From Hyphomicrobiaceae bacterium (GTDB lineage Bacteria > Pseudomonadota > Alphaproteobacteria > Rhizobiales > Hyphomicrobiaceae): a stretch of 64,000 nucleotides of DNA. The DNA is taken from positions 23,620-87,619 of the forward strand of contig WBUN01000014.1 in assembly GCA_008933705.1 (NCBI GenBank), given 5' to 3'. The notes beneath the pieces were generated by a model. That model did not search any database. It worked only from the letters and a program-made list of their open reading frames with translations, and was not told the DNA's origin. The first letter of the stretch is position 1. The number at the start of each line of letters is the position of its first letter. Positions 53,842 to 63,949 of this stretch are shown here, piece by piece. The position numbers and the translations under genes were made by a program.

Positions 53842-55461
53842 TCACTGCCCCCGCGCATCCTCAAGGATCATGGCCGCGGCCTTGTCCGCGATCATGATCG
53901 TGGGGGAGTTGGTGTTTCCGGACGTGATGTTGGGCATGATGGAGGCATCTGCCACGCGCAGGCCGGCGAGCCCGTGCACCTTGAGGCGGTTGTCGACCAC
54001 CGCCATGTCGTCGTTGCCCATCTTGGCCGTGCCGACGGGATGGAAGATGGTGGTGGAGATGCTTCCGGCGGCGCGCGCCAGCTCCTCGTCGCCCTGTATG
54101 TCGGGTCCGGGCCGGAACTCCTGTGGGTGGTATTTGGCAAGCGACGGCATCGATACGATGTTGCGCGTGATGCGCACCGAGGCCGCCGCCACCTGCCGGT
54201 CGTCCGGCGTGGAGAGATAATTGGGCCGGATCTCAGGATGGGCAGTCGGATTGGTCGCCGTGATGCGCACCGTGCCGCGGCTGGTGGGGCGCAGGTTGGC
54301 GACGCTGGCCGTGAACGCCGGGAACGGGTCCAGCGGCTCGCCGAACTTCGGCAGCGTCAGCGGCTGGATGTGATACTGCAGGTTCGGTGTGTCGCGGCTC
54401 GCATCGGAGCGGACGAAGGCGCCGAGCTGCGAGGGCGCCATCGTCATCGGCCCGCGCCGCAGGAACGCGTACTCGAGGGCGAAGCCCGCCCGCTGCAGCA
54501 GGCTCTGGTAGCGCTCGTTCATGGTCTTCACGCCCGAGACCTTGTAGGCGCAGCGTATCTGCAAATGATCCTGAAGGTTCTCGCCCACCCCCTTCAGCTC
54601 GTGCGCCACCTTGATGCCGAGAGGCTGCAGCACGGCACCCGGGCCGATGCCGGAGAGCTGCATGATCTGCGGCGAGCCAATGGCGCCGGCCGACAGGATC
54701 ACCTCGCGCCGGGCGCGGATCGTGCGCATCTGCCCGTGCTGGCGCATGACGAGCCCCGTCACGCGCTTGCCGTCGAGCGTCAGGCGCTCGACCATGGCAT
54801 GCGTTTCCACGGTCAGGTTGGGCCGGTGCAGAACGGGCCTGAGGAACCCTTTCGAGGTGTTCCAGCGCACGCCCGTCTTCTGGTTGACGTGGAAGTAGCC
54901 GCAGCCCTCGTTGTCGCCGCGGTTGAAGTCGTCGACTTTGGGAATGCCGGCCTCGGCCGCCGCCTCGCGGAAGGCGTCCAGGATGTCCCAGCGGATGCGT
55001 GCAAGCTCGACCCGCCACTCGCCCCCACGGGCGTGCGCGCCGTCGAAGGCATCGGGCTCCAGCGCCCACTGGTCCTCGTGTTTCTTGAAATAGGGCAGCA
55101 CGTCGTCCCACGACCAGCCGGGGTTGCCGAGCTGACGCCAGGTGTCGTAGTCGCGCGCCTGCCCGCGCATGTAGATCATGCCGTTGATGGAGGAGCAGCC
55201 TCCCAGCACCTTGCCGCGCGGATAGTCGAGGCTGCGGCCATTGAGCCCCGGCTCCGCCACGGTCTTGAAGCCCCAGTCGGTGCGCGGGTTGCCCATCAGG
55301 TAGAGGTAGCCGACGGGAATATGGATCCAGTGGTAGTTGTCCTTGCCGCCGGCTTCCAGCAGCAAAACGCGCACGGCCGGATCGGTCGAAAGGCGGTTGG
55401 CCAGCACGCAGCCGGCGGAGCCCGCGCCGACGATGACGTAGTCGTAGGAATCTGCGCTCAT
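53842..55461 (-). CDS. GMC-family FAD oxidoreductase (choline/alcohol dehydrogenase-like)
   Basis: 539 residues. Dinucleotide fold [20 protein letters not shown], the GMC signatures [21 protein letters not shown] and [21 protein letters not shown], and the C-terminal active-site region [13 protein letters not shown] with conserved His, then [20 protein letters not shown]. Oxidises an alcohol; BetA-like in sequence, but no betB/betI is adjacent, so choline is not assured. ATG 55461 is chosen; GGGAGG lies 12 bases upstream. Confidence 0.92.
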   Translation of the reverse strand: MSADSYDYVIVGAGSAGCVLANRLSTDPAVRVLLLEAGGKDNYHWIHIPVGYLYLMGNPRTDWGFKTVAEPGLNGRSLDYPRGKVLGGCSSINGMIYMRGQARDYDTWRQLGNPGWSWDDVLPYFKKHEDQWALEPDAFDGAHARGGEWRVELARIRWDILDAFREAAAEAGIPKVDDFNRGDNEGCGYFHVNQKTGVRWNTSKGFLRPVLHRPNLTVETHAMVERLTLDGKRVTGLVMRQHGQMRTIRARREVILSAGAIGSPQIMQLSGIGPGAVLQPLGIKVAHELKGVGENLQDHLQIRCAYKVSGVKTMNERYQSLLQRAGFALEYAFLRRGPMTMAPSQLGAFVRSDASRDTPNLQYHIQPLTLPKFGEPLDPFPAFTASVANLRPTSRGTVRITATNPTAHPEIRPNYLSTPDDRQVAAASVRITRNIVSMPSLAKYHPQEFRPGPDIQGDEELARAAGSISTTIFHPVGTAKMGNDDMAVVDNRLKVHGLAGLRVADASIMPNITSGNTNSPTIMIADKAAAMILEDARGQ

Positions 55462-55589
55462 GATCTTGTGCTTCCTCCCGCGCTCCACACTAATCGGGGC
55501 AAGGTGCGAAGCAAGATGCTACGGCGTCGCCGCTCGTGCGCTGAGGGGGAAGCTGATTTGGCGTCCGTCCTGGGTCCGTCGTGCCGCAG

Positions 55590-57335
55590 CTACAACGGCT
55601 TCATCAGGCCGGAATCGATCAGCCGGCGATGGAATTTCAAGATTTCGTCCTGCGCCGGGCAGTCGTGATACCGGCCGCCGCACAGCATCATCAGCCGCTT
55701 GCGCTCCCGGTGCGTCTCGGGCAGCGGCAGGCCCGCCGCCTCGAGAATCGTGGTGCTGAGATAGGCGACATCCAGAGGATCCAATCCGGACAGCGGCGGC
55801 GGCCGATAGCGGATGGCATCGATCGCATAGTAGGTGGTGAGCGCTGCCGCATTGCCGCTCTGCACGATATCCTCGATGGACGCGTCCTCGCCGTAGCCGA
55901 GCAGCGTCTGCGTGGCGAGAGGGTGATGATCGCCATAGTGCACGATCAGGAATGGACGGCCGGGAAAGCGCCGGACGAGCTCTGTGCGCAGATAGGCGTA
56001 GTCCATGGCGGCCATGGCCAGGCGACGCAGGTACTCGTGCATGTAGGGATGCGTGCCCGGCCCCCCGCCCGGCACATTGACCTCGGGCATGTAGGTGTAG
56101 CCGTACGAGCCGTGCGTGGCCATGGTCTGGACGTACAGGAACAGCGGTTTGGTCGACGTCTTGAAGTGGCGCTCCATCTCGGAGAGCGCATTGGCATAGT
56201 AGAAGCGATCGCGCTCGTTGGCGTGCTGGGCGCCCTGGGCCTTGGCGTCGATGATCTCTCCGAAACCGGCGGTTTCGAAGAATCGGCCCGATGCCAGGAA
56301 GTGGCGCAGCATGGGGTAGAGCATGACGTTGCGATAGCCGCACGTCGCCAGCGCCTTCGGGAGGGTGTCCTTGAGCTTGCCCGCCGTCATCGGCTGCACG
56401 AACTGGCGCATGCCGCCGAAGGAGCGCGCGGACAGCCCCGTCAGCACGGAGAACTCGGTCAGCCACGAGGCCCCGCCATAGGTCTCGACACTGAGCTTGT
56501 GCAGTTGGCCGTCGAAGGAGTGGAAGAACGGATCGAGGCGCCGGTCGTAGCTGAGCGAGGGGAAGAAGGCCGGGGGCACCACCGATTCCTGGTGCACCAG
56601 GATGATGTGCGGCCGCCGCCCTGCCGATGCACAGTCCGCCGGCGGCCCCAGGTGCGGAGGCTGGGCCTCGCCGGACGTCTGGATCAGATTGCCGCGCCGC
56701 AGCGCCTCGATGGTCTCTGCCCACGATGCATAGAAGAACGTGACATACCGGCTCTCGAAGTAATACTCGGTGTGCCGGCGCTCGCCCTTGGCGTCGGCCG
56801 CTGCCGCAGCTGCTGCGGCAAAGACGACGGCAATGCTTGCCGCGCGCAGGCGCGAGATGCGCGTGCTGTCCACAAGGTAGGTGATCGCGCCCAGCAGCGC
56901 CATCGCGGCAAGGCCGGCAAAGAGCGCAGCGGCGTGTCCGCTGTGCTCGATGCGCAGCCGCTCGATTTCCGGCAACAAGCCAAGAAAGGCCACCACGTCA
57001 TAGGCATGCAGTATGAGCTCTGTCGTTTCCTGCTTGATCCACGACACCGTGTGAATGAAGGCGACCAGCGCCCCTGTCAGCACGGACGCAAACATCAGGC
57101 GGCGTGATGCGGCGGCGATCAGAGCGGCGATGGCGAACGTGACGGCGGTGCCGAACAGGCTGTTGGCCGGTCCGCCTTCGGCAGCGAAGAAATAGATGCC
57201 GGCTGCGGCCGCGACTGCGAAGGTGACGGGCCAAGCCGCAGCGCACCAGGCGACGCGCGCCAACGCCGACCTCGCGGCTCTCGGCATGCCGAGCGCGCCG
57301 CGGGCAGTGCCCGGAGCGGTCCTGCCTTGCGCCAT
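55590..57335 (-). CDS. membrane-anchored sulfatase/alkaline-phosphatase-fold enzyme
   Basis: 581 residues. About five N-terminal spans (to ~residue 175) are followed by a periplasmic sulfatase-fold domain: PHIILVHQESVVPPAFF, SVETYGGASWLTEFSVLTG and the metal-binding FLIVHYGDHHPLATQ. The layout resembles LTA synthase/OpgB-type phosphoglycerol or phosphoethanolamine transferases. With opgC elsewhere in the window, modification of periplasmic glucans is conceivable, but the substrate is unproven. The 161-bp upstream gap shows nothing clear. Confidence 0.82.
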   Translation of the reverse strand: MAQGRTAPGTARGALGMPRAARSALARVAWCAAAWPVTFAVAAAAGIYFFAAEGGPANSLFGTAVTFAIAALIAAASRRLMFASVLTGALVAFIHTVSWIKQETTELILHAYDVVAFLGLLPEIERLRIEHSGHAAALFAGLAAMALLGAITYLVDSTRISRLRAASIAVVFAAAAAAAADAKGERRHTEYYFESRYVTFFYASWAETIEALRRGNLIQTSGEAQPPHLGPPADCASAGRRPHIILVHQESVVPPAFFPSLSYDRRLDPFFHSFDGQLHKLSVETYGGASWLTEFSVLTGLSARSFGGMRQFVQPMTAGKLKDTLPKALATCGYRNVMLYPMLRHFLASGRFFETAGFGEIIDAKAQGAQHANERDRFYYANALSEMERHFKTSTKPLFLYVQTMATHGSYGYTYMPEVNVPGGGPGTHPYMHEYLRRLAMAAMDYAYLRTELVRRFPGRPFLIVHYGDHHPLATQTLLGYGEDASIEDIVQSGNAAALTTYYAIDAIRYRPPPLSGLDPLDVAYLSTTILEAAGLPLPETHRERKRLMMLCGGRYHDCPAQDEILKFHRRLIDSGLMKPL

Positions 57336-57496
57336 GGATCGTCGGCCTGGTCAGCCTTGTTCCGCACCACCCAGCGTGTCTGATTCTGCCGGCATGCGGC
57401 TGAACGCACTCTGAATGGAGGAATTCGCCACTCCAAGAGCAATACAAGACATCTGCAGCAAGGCGTGGCTTGGACGCACCAGCGTGAGCATCAGCC

Positions 57497-58051
57497 TCAG
57501 GTGCGAGCAAGGTCCCTGCCGAGAAACACGATCTCGCGCCCGTTCCATGTTGTGCTGCCGCGCTCGGCAAACCCGCAGCGCTCATAGAAGCGCACGTTGC
57601 GCATGCCTTTCCCGGTCACGACATGCATGCCGGCGGCGGCGCCGGCGCCGGCTCGCGCCGCGAACGCTTCGATCAGCCGGCCGCCGATGCCCCGGCCACG
57701 AAACGCGGGATCGAGATTGATGTGCAGGTGGGCGGGAAAGGTCCGGCACAACCCGGCGAACTCCGCGCGGAAGTAGCTGATGTCGGCGAAACGATCCTGC
57801 AGGGCGGGGTTCTCCATCGCGCCGACGAGGTAGCCTGCCACCCGCCCGTCCTGTGCCAGCGCCACGATGGCCTCGTCCGTTCCGCCCTGCAGATAGCGCC
57901 CGAGCCAGCGCTCCCGGAATGCCTCCCGCTCGGCCCCGGGCTCGAAGGTCCGCCCGCTGGCCTCGAAGAATATCGAGTCGATCTGCGCCATGAGATCCGG
58001 GAGCCTGTCGGCGGGGGCCAGTCGCGCAATCTTGATGCCTGACGAGTCCAT
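57497..58051 (-). CDS. GNAT-family N-acetyltransferase
   Basis: 184 residues from ATG 58051 (MDSSGIKIARLAPADRLPDL). The acetyl-CoA pyrophosphate-binding motif is RGRGIGGRLIEAF, preceded by the strand AHLHINLDPAF and followed by NVRFYERCGFAERG. Substrate unknown. ATG 58051 is chosen over an open upstream frame. Confidence 0.88.
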   Translation of the reverse strand: MDSSGIKIARLAPADRLPDLMAQIDSIFFEASGRTFEPGAEREAFRERWLGRYLQGGTDEAIVALAQDGRVAGYLVGAMENPALQDRFADISYFRAEFAGLCRTFPAHLHINLDPAFRGRGIGGRLIEAFAARAGAGAAAGMHVVTGKGMRNVRFYERCGFAERGSTTWNGREIVFLGRDLART

Positions 58052-58147
58052 GGTGCTATCACATTGATTTCGGAGGTATTTCCCGGCGGCTTCTGCAGGA
58101 GCTATGCGAACACCGCATGGCGCGCATCCCGATCTGTTTATTGCGCT

Positions 58148-58182
58148 GCGATGTGGCATGCCATATACCACATTGCATCGCA
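58148..58182. promoter_or_regulatory. inverted repeat upstream of small protein gene
   Basis: ATGTGG (58151-58156) and CCACAT (58168-58173) pair around an 11-nt spacer, with flanking TGCG (58147-58150) and CGCA (58179-58182) extending the dyad after a 5-nt bulge. It lies ~40 bp upstream of the small protein start at 58221; candidate operator or hairpin. Confidence 0.35.
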
Positions 58183-58220
58183 CAAGACGGCGCTAGAGCC
58201 GCCCGCGAAGGAGAATGATC

Positions 58221-58445
58221 ATGAGCACCAGCACAATCAGCAGCTACGACGAGGCCCTCGACTTCTACCCTGAGGCCAAGCGCGGCGCACCCGGCCCGAA
58301 CCTGCTCAAGAAGATCCGCCTGGTTTGGGAAGCGATGAGCGAGGCCCACGCTGCCTCCCGGCGCTACCACGAGCTGACCGCCCGCGGCATGTCCCCCGAC
58401 GAGGCCGCAACGAAGGTCTTCTCCGAGCATTACGGCGCCAAGTAG
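58221..58445 (+). CDS. small conserved-looking protein of unknown function
   Basis: 74 residues. The start at 58221 rather than the ATG at 58215 is set by AAGGAG seven bases upstream. Predicted helical (LLKKIRLVWEAMSEAHAASR, then RGMSPDEAATKVFSEHYGAK), soluble, no Cys. A strong terminator follows, supporting a real monocistronic gene. No family recognised. Confidence 0.7.
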   Translation: MSTSTISSYDEALDFYPEAKRGAPGPNLLKKIRLVWEAMSEAHAASRRYHELTARGMSPDEAATKVFSEHYGAK

Positions 58446-58472
58446 ACGCGCCCTCAAGTCAACGGAGGCCAC

Positions 58473-58523
58473 GGCGGCCGCCTCGCCCGGCAATCGGTCC
58501 AGGGCGAGGCCGCCGCTTTTTTG
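58473..58523 (+). terminator. intrinsic terminator after small protein gene
   Basis: CCTCGCCC (58482-58489) pairs with GGGCGAGG (58503-58510), extended by GC-rich flanks, and is followed by six T (58518-58523). It lies between the small gene and the convergent pta. Confidence 0.85.
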
Positions 58524-58527
58524 TTGC

Positions 58528-59514
58528 CTACGCCCGTGCCAGCGTAACGGCCACGGCAGCGACGATGTCGTCTACGCTTGCGCCGCGCGACAGGTCCGAG
58601 ACCGGCCTGGCGAAGCCCTGCAGGAACGGGCCGATGGCTTTGGCACCGCCCAGGTGCTGCACCAGCTTGTAGGCGATGTTGCCGGCATCGAGATCGGGGA
58701 ACACCAGAACGTTCGCGCGGCCCGCCACCGCGCTTTCTGCCTTGATCTTCTTGGCGGCCACCTCTTGCGAGAGCGCGGCATCGCCCTGCAGCTCGCCGTC
58801 GACGGCGAGGTCCGGCCGCCGCGCGCGCACGAGGCCCAGCGCCGCCCTGACTTTGTCGACGCGCGGGTGGCTGGCGCTGCCGTGCGTGGAGAACGAGAGC
58901 AGCGCTACACGCGGCTCCGCGCCGAACAGGCTTCTTGCGCTTTCGGCGGAGGCGATGGCGATGTCGGCCAGCTCCTCCGCGCTCGGGTCGGCGTTGATGG
59001 CGCAGTCGGCGAACACATAGGTCTTGGATGCGCCGTCCCGGTCCGGCGTGATCATCAGGAAGAAGCTCGAGGGCGTGGCGATGCCTTGGGCCAGCCCCAC
59101 GGTCATCAACCCGGCCTCGATCACCCGCCGCGTCGGGTTGGCCGCGCCCGCCACCATGGCGGCGGCGTCCCCGGCGGCCAGCATCGCGCCCGCGAAATAC
59201 AGCGGCTTGCGGATCAGGCGCTCGGCCATGCCCTGGCTCATCCGGTCGCGCCTGGAAGCGAGCTGCGCGGCATAGGCGGCAACGGCGCCGTCGGTTTCGG
59301 GGTCGCGCACTTCGCAGCCGTCCAGGGTGAGCCCAAGCGCAGCGGCCCGTGCCCGCACCTCGCTCTCCGGCCCGAGCAGGATTGGGCATGCCACGCCGGT
59401 TTCGCTAAGCTGTTGTGCGCTGCGCAAAATGCGCTCGTCGCCACCTTCCGGTAGAACGGCCCTGAGCCCGCGGCCCTTCACGGCCGCCTTGCTTGCTTCG
59501 ACGATGTCCAACAC
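58528..59514 (-). CDS. pta: phosphate acetyltransferase
   Basis: Interconverts acetyl-CoA and acetyl-phosphate. 328 residues, the short single-domain PTA type. Family motifs: [82 protein letters not shown] and [17 protein letters not shown]. No acetate kinase gene is adjacent. Divergent from citrate synthase, so both genes around this intergenic region use acetyl-CoA. Confidence 0.95.
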   Translation of the reverse strand: MLDIVEASKAAVKGRGLRAVLPEGGDERILRSAQQLSETGVACPILLGPESEVRARAAALGLTLDGCEVRDPETDGAVAAYAAQLASRRDRMSQGMAERLIRKPLYFAGAMLAAGDAAAMVAGAANPTRRVIEAGLMTVGLAQGIATPSSFFLMITPDRDGASKTYVFADCAINADPSAEELADIAIASAESARSLFGAEPRVALLSFSTHGSASHPRVDKVRAALGLVRARRPDLAVDGELQGDAALSQEVAAKKIKAESAVAGRANVLVFPDLDAGNIAYKLVQHLGGAKAIGPFLQGFARPVSDLSRGASVDDIVAAVAVTLARA

Positions 59515-59590
59515 GCGCCTCTCTCTATGCTTCGTGGGTGCCTGCGGCCCGTCTTAGCACGCACCCACGAATGATCCACAGGAGTTGCCC

Positions 59591-60736
59591 ATGAGCGAAT
59601 CCGAGACAGCACCCAAGGTCCACCGCGGCTTGAAGGATGTCATCTTCGAGCGCTCCGATTGCACCTTCATCGACGGGAAGGCCGGTGAGCTCAGGTACCG
59701 GGGCTATTCCATCCACGACCTTGCGCAGAACTCCACCTTCGAGGAGACAGGCTATCTCCTGCTGCACGGCAAGCTGCCGACGAAGGCGGAGCTGGCTCAA
59801 TTCGATGCCGAGCTGAAGGCCGCGCGCCGGCTGCCGCCTCCAGTGCTCGACATCATCGCCGCCGTCAAGACCGCCCACCCCATGGACGTGCTGCGAACGG
59901 CCGTCTCCGCGCTTGCCGCCTTCGACCCCGAGGCCGGCGACAATTCGCGCGAGGCAACCCTGCGCAAAGGCGTGCGATTGACCTCGCAGGTGCCCATGAT
60001 CGTGGCCGCGCACGAGCGCATCCGCAACGGCAAGACCCCCGTCGCCCCTGATGCCGGTCTCGGTCACGCCGCCAACTTCCTCTGGATGCTCAAGGAAGAG
60101 AGCCCGTCGGCCGACGCGGCCAAGCTGCTCGATACGGACTTCGTGCTCCATGCCGAGCACGGCAGCAACGCCTCTTCCTTCGCCGCCCGCGTCGTCATCG
60201 GAACGCAGGCCAATATCCACGCGGCCATGACGGCGGCGGTCGCGGCCCTGTCCGGCCCCGCGCACGGCGGCGCCGCCGAGGATGTGCTGGGCATGGCGCA
60301 GGAGATCGGCGAGCCGGCCAACGTCGCCGCCTACGTCAAGAGGAAGCGCGAGGCCAAGGAGGCCATCACCGGCTTCGGCCATCGCGTCTATCGTGCGGAG
60401 GATCCGCGCGCGCGCCACATGCGCGAGGGCGTCAAGCGCCTGTCGAAGGAGATGGGCGAGCCCAAGTGGTACGAGATCCTGGAGGCGCTGGTGAAGGCCA
60501 TGGCGCCGTACGCCCGCCACGGCGTCAACGTCAACGTCGATTTCTATTCCGGCGTGATCTACTACCTGCACGCCATCCCGAAGGACCTGTTCGTGCCGAT
60601 CTTTGCCGTCGGCCGCGTGCCGGGCTGGACCGTGCAGGTTCTCGAGCAGCTCGACAACAACATTCTGATCCGGCCGCTCACCCTCTACGCGGGTCCGGCG
60701 CCGCGCGATTACGTGCCGATCGACAGGCGCGCCTGA
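59591..60736 (+). CDS. gltA: citrate synthase (short type II-like/GltA2 group)
   Basis: Condenses acetyl-CoA with oxaloacetate; members of this ~380-residue group can also act as 2-methylcitrate synthase. GKAGELRYRGYSIHDLA, the active-site His in LSGPAHGGAAEDVL and in GFGHRVYRAEDPRARHMR, and the catalytic Asp region VDFYSGVIYYLHAIP. ATG 59591 with AGGAG seven bases upstream is preferred over an in-frame TTG at 59585. Confidence 0.94.
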   Translation: MSESETAPKVHRGLKDVIFERSDCTFIDGKAGELRYRGYSIHDLAQNSTFEETGYLLLHGKLPTKAELAQFDAELKAARRLPPPVLDIIAAVKTAHPMDVLRTAVSALAAFDPEAGDNSREATLRKGVRLTSQVPMIVAAHERIRNGKTPVAPDAGLGHAANFLWMLKEESPSADAAKLLDTDFVLHAEHGSNASSFAARVVIGTQANIHAAMTAAVAALSGPAHGGAAEDVLGMAQEIGEPANVAAYVKRKREAKEAITGFGHRVYRAEDPRARHMREGVKRLSKEMGEPKWYEILEALVKAMAPYARHGVNVNVDFYSGVIYYLHAIPKDLFVPIFAVGRVPGWTVQVLEQLDNNILIRPLTLYAGPAPRDYVPIDRRA

Positions 60737-60737
60737 C

Positions 60738-60769
60738 CACCCCGCGCGAACGCCAGATCGGGCGGGGTG
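60738..60769. terminator. hairpin between citrate synthase and convergent gene
   Basis: CACCCCGC (60738-60745) pairs with GCGGGGTG (60762-60769), 16-nt loop, just past the citrate synthase stop. No T-run on either strand; possible bidirectional terminator. Confidence 0.4.
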
Positions 60770-60796
60770 CGGGCTGCCCGACCGACCGTGCGGCCG

Positions 60797-61252
60797 TCAA
60801 TAGGCGTCGTAGCCGTTGATGCAGTCGTAATACCGGTTCCACCAGTAGCTGCTGCCGGTCTCAAGGGCCCGGCGCCGCAGGTAGTAGCAGCTGTCCGCGT
60901 ATTCGTAGTAGCCGTAGACAGCCAGCGGCACACCGTAGATCAGCCGGCCGCGGTGGCGGTGCGCGTGCCGATGGCCGTAGTGATGCTTGCGGCTGTAGAC
61001 GCGCGGGCCGGGTCCGGCGAACGCGTAGCTTCTGACGGATGGACCTGCCCGGTAGCTGCGCGAGTAGCTCCGCGGCCCGCTGAAGGCGCGCCCGGTCGAA
61101 AAGGAGCGCGCGCCGCCCGAGAACGAGCGTGCACTGCTGGCCGATGGTCCTCCACCGTGCCAGCGCTGGGCGGCCGCCGGCTCGACTGTGACGGACGCCG
61201 TCAACAGCGCCGCCACGGATGCCGCGGCCAAGGCGATCAGACACTTTCTCAC
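60797..61252 (-). CDS. secreted Ser/Arg/Tyr-rich basic protein of unknown function
   Basis: 151 residues from GTG 61252, which has GGAG eight bases upstream. A signal peptide (CLIALAAASVAALLTASVTV, cleavage near AAAQ) is followed by a low-complexity Ser/Gly/Arg region and a His-rich basic stretch (RKHHYGHRHAHRHRGR), then a Tyr-rich end (LAVYGYYEYADSCYYLRRR, with two Cys). Proteins of this style are common in rhizobial periplasms; function unknown. Convergent with citrate synthase. Confidence 0.75.
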   Translation of the reverse strand: MRKCLIALAAASVAALLTASVTVEPAAAQRWHGGGPSASSARSFSGGARSFSTGRAFSGPRSYSRSYRAGPSVRSYAFAGPGPRVYSRKHHYGHRHAHRHRGRLIYGVPLAVYGYYEYADSCYYLRRRALETGSSYWWNRYYDCINGYDAY

Positions 61253-61491
61253 CTGATGAGCTCCTGGGTTTGGCTGCTTCTTGGGATAGGTTCTCCAGTA
61301 ACGGGCCAAGTCGTGGTTTCCATGGCAGGTTCCGGCCGGCGGCCATCAAATCTTGCGTGACTGGCCATCAATTCCCGGCGTGCCTGAGCCTTGCCGCCGC
61401 ATCCGGCGACAAACACTCGATTGATGGCGCGCGGTGATGTAGGTGTTGGAGCGAACGAGGCGCCGCGGGCGCCGCCAGGGAGTTTGCCGTC

Positions 61492-62697
61492 ATGCAGGAC
61501 AATGCACCGCGCCAGAAGGCCTCAGCTTTCAACTGGGAGGATCCCTTCCTCCTCGATGACCAGCTTTCCGCCGACGAGCGCATGATCCGCGACACCGCGC
61601 GCGGCTATGCGCAGGAAAAGCTCGCCCCGCGCGTCATCAAGGCCTATCTCGAGGAGAAGACGGACCGGGAGATCTTCAACGAGATGGGGGCGCTCGGCCT
61701 GCTCGGCGTCACCATCCCCGAGGAGTACGGCTGCGCCGGCGCCAACTATGTCTCCTACGGGCTCGTTGCCCGCGAGGTTGAGCGTGTCGACAGCGGATAC
61801 CGTTCCATGAACAGCGTGCAGTCCTCGCTGGTCATGTACCCCATCTATGCCTACGGCTCCGAGGACCAGCGCCGCAAGTATCTGCCCAAGCTCGGCTCGG
61901 GCGAATGGGTCGGCTGCTTTGGCCTCACCGAGCCCGACGCGGGCTCCGATCCCGCCGGCATGAAGACGCGCGCGGAGAAGGTGGCCGACGGCTATCGGCT
62001 CACGGGCACCAAGATGTGGATCTCGAACGCACCGATTGCCGACGTGTTCGTGGTCTGGGCCAAGTCTGCCGCGCACGACAACCAGATCCGCGGCTTCATC
62101 CTCGAGAAAGGCATGAAGGGCCTCTCCGCCCCCAAGATCGGCGGCAAGCTGTCATTGCGCTGCTCCATCACCGGCGAGATCGTCATGGACGGCGTGGTGG
62201 TGCCGGAGGAGAACCTGCTGCCCAACGTCTCGGGGCTCAAAGGACCCTTCGGCTGCCTCAACCGCGCGCGCTACGGCATCGCCTGGGGCGCCATGGGCGC
62301 GGCCGAGGATTGCTGGCATCGCGCGCGCCAGTACACGCTCGACCGCAAGCAGTTCGGCAAGCCGCTCGCTGCGACGCAGCTCGTGCAGAAGAAGCTCGCC
62401 GACATGCAGACGGAGATTTCGCTGGGGCTGCAGGGCGCGCTGCGCGTCGGCCGTCTGTTCGACGAAGGCAAGATGGCGCCGGAGATGATCTCCATCGTCA
62501 AGCGCAACAACTGCGGCAAGGCGCTCGACATCGCCCGTATCGCCCGCGACATGCATGGCGGCAACGGCATCCAGATCGAGTACCACGTGATGCGTCATGC
62601 GGCGAACCTGGAGACCGTCAACACCTACGAGGGCACGCACGATGTGCATGCGCTGATCCTCGGCCGCGCCATCACGGGGATACAGGCGTTCTTCTAG
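61492..62697 (+). CDS. gcdH: glutaryl-CoA dehydrogenase (acyl-CoA dehydrogenase family)
   Basis: FAD enzyme that oxidises and decarboxylates glutaryl-CoA to crotonyl-CoA in lysine/tryptophan or C5-dicarboxylate catabolism. 401 residues. [40 protein letters not shown] and the catalytic Glu in [20 protein letters not shown] are the GCDH hallmarks, including Arg/Ser residues that fit a carboxylated acyl chain ([20 protein letters not shown]). Stand-alone. Crotonyl-CoA could feed the PHB pool. Confidence 0.94.
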   Translation: MQDNAPRQKASAFNWEDPFLLDDQLSADERMIRDTARGYAQEKLAPRVIKAYLEEKTDREIFNEMGALGLLGVTIPEEYGCAGANYVSYGLVAREVERVDSGYRSMNSVQSSLVMYPIYAYGSEDQRRKYLPKLGSGEWVGCFGLTEPDAGSDPAGMKTRAEKVADGYRLTGTKMWISNAPIADVFVVWAKSAAHDNQIRGFILEKGMKGLSAPKIGGKLSLRCSITGEIVMDGVVVPEENLLPNVSGLKGPFGCLNRARYGIAWGAMGAAEDCWHRARQYTLDRKQFGKPLAATQLVQKKLADMQTEISLGLQGALRVGRLFDEGKMAPEMISIVKRNNCGKALDIARIARDMHGGNGIQIEYHVMRHAANLETVNTYEGTHDVHALILGRAITGIQAFF

Positions 62698-62956
62698 CCC
62701 CCGGCCCTATGGTTCGTCCGAACCTTTGCTTTCATGAACGCGTACGCGGCCTGGCTCGACAATCCAGGGCTTGTCCGCCAAAGGCAGCGAGCCGAGGACG
62801 GCAACGAGGCTTGTGGATGCGCGCCGTCAAGATGCTCGGGCTAAGGCGGCCGCATCGCAGACCCGCGAATCCCCTCCAAATTCACCCGTTCGGACCATCG
62901 AACGGCGACGTATCCTGCCTCTTGCTTCCAGCCAGCCTTTCACTCGGAACAAAGCC

Positions 62957-63640
62957 ATGCTCGCATTCGAACGCCACTTTGCCGACGGCAGCGACGAGGT
63001 CATGTTCGACCCCGAGACGCTGGTCCTTGCCGGCTGGTCCGCCCGCAGCGAGGCGTCCGTGCGCGCTCACATGGAGGAGCTTAGCCACCACGGCGTCAAG
63101 CCGCCCTCGACCTTTCCGCTGTTCTACCGCGTCAGCGCCTCGCTGGTATCGCAGACCGACCGCCTCGAGGTGCTGGGTCCCGATACCTCGGGCGAGATCG
63201 AGTACGTCATCGTCGCGATGGACGACGGCCTGTGGGTGACCGTCGGCTCCGACCAGACCGACCGCAAGGCTGAGGCGCACGGCGTCGCCCTGTCGAAGCA
63301 GCTCGCCGGCAAGGTGCTGGGGCGCACGCTATGGAAGCTCGACGAGCTGCGCGAGCGCTGGGACAGCCTCGTTCTGCGCGCGCATGTGCTGATCGGCGGG
63401 GAGCGCGTTGTCTATCAGGAGGGCGCACTGGCCCTGATGCGCACCCCGGACGATCTCATCGGCCGCTACACCGGCGGCGGCAGCACCCTGCCGCCCGGCA
63501 CCGTCCTCATGAGCGGCACGCTCAATGCCATCGGCGGCGTGCGGCCTGCCTCGCGCTTCGAGATGCAGCTCGAGGATCCCTCGGCCGGCCGTTCCATCGT
63601 TCACGCCTACGACATCAGCGATCTGCCCGTTATCGCGTGA
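62957..63640 (+). CDS. DUF2848 family protein
   Basis: 227 residues from ATG 62957 (MLAFERHFADGSDEVMFDPE); the frame stays open to 62771 without a good start. Family blocks: VLAGWSARSEASVRAHMEEL, SGEIEYVIVAMDDGLWVTVG, SDQTDRKAEAHGVALSKQ and TLPPGTVLMSGTLNAIGG, where the last resembles the C-terminal part of fumarylacetoacetate hydrolases. Function unknown. No operon partner. Confidence 0.88.
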   Translation: MLAFERHFADGSDEVMFDPETLVLAGWSARSEASVRAHMEELSHHGVKPPSTFPLFYRVSASLVSQTDRLEVLGPDTSGEIEYVIVAMDDGLWVTVGSDQTDRKAEAHGVALSKQLAGKVLGRTLWKLDELRERWDSLVLRAHVLIGGERVVYQEGALALMRTPDDLIGRYTGGGSTLPPGTVLMSGTLNAIGGVRPASRFEMQLEDPSAGRSIVHAYDISDLPVIA

Positions 63641-63684
63641 GCGGCACCAGAGACCGTTCGACCGAGATGGAATGGCCGATCCTG

Positions 63685-63804
63685 GTCATCCCGGAAGCCG
63701 CGCCAAAGCGCGGCTGTCCGGGATCTTGAAGCGTGGCTAACCGGGCGACCGCCAAAGCCATCCGGCAAGGCCGTGGCGCTCCGCTTCGCTTCGGCCGGGA
63801 TGAC
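63685..63804. repeat. interspersed ~120-bp repeat, copy B (inverted relative to copy A)
   Basis: Begins GTCATCCCGG and ends CCGGGATGAC, so the ends are inverted repeats. The core at 63723-63772 is the reverse complement of 20015-20063 with one indel. Internal short palindromes differ between copies. Non-coding. Confidence 0.85.
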
Positions 63805-63874
63805 GTCTGTGACTCTGGAGCGAGCCGCGCCGTTGCTCGTGGGGCGGAGCGATTCAATCAGAAGCGATCCTGCT

Positions 63875-63949
63875 CTAGTGTCCCGATCGCGAAGTTCGTC
63901 ACCATCTGCGGCACGCTCCGAACGAACTTCGCGATCGAAAGGACACTAG
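63875..63949. repeat. long imperfect inverted repeat near window end
   Basis: The left arm at 63875-63899 (CTAGTGTCC then CGATCGCGAAGTTCGT) is matched by the right arm at 63922-63949 with a 3-nt bulge; the loop is 22 nt. A partial CTAGTG follows again near 63965, suggesting the element continues past the window. It resembles a MITE or extragenic palindrome; no transposase seen. Confidence 0.75.
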
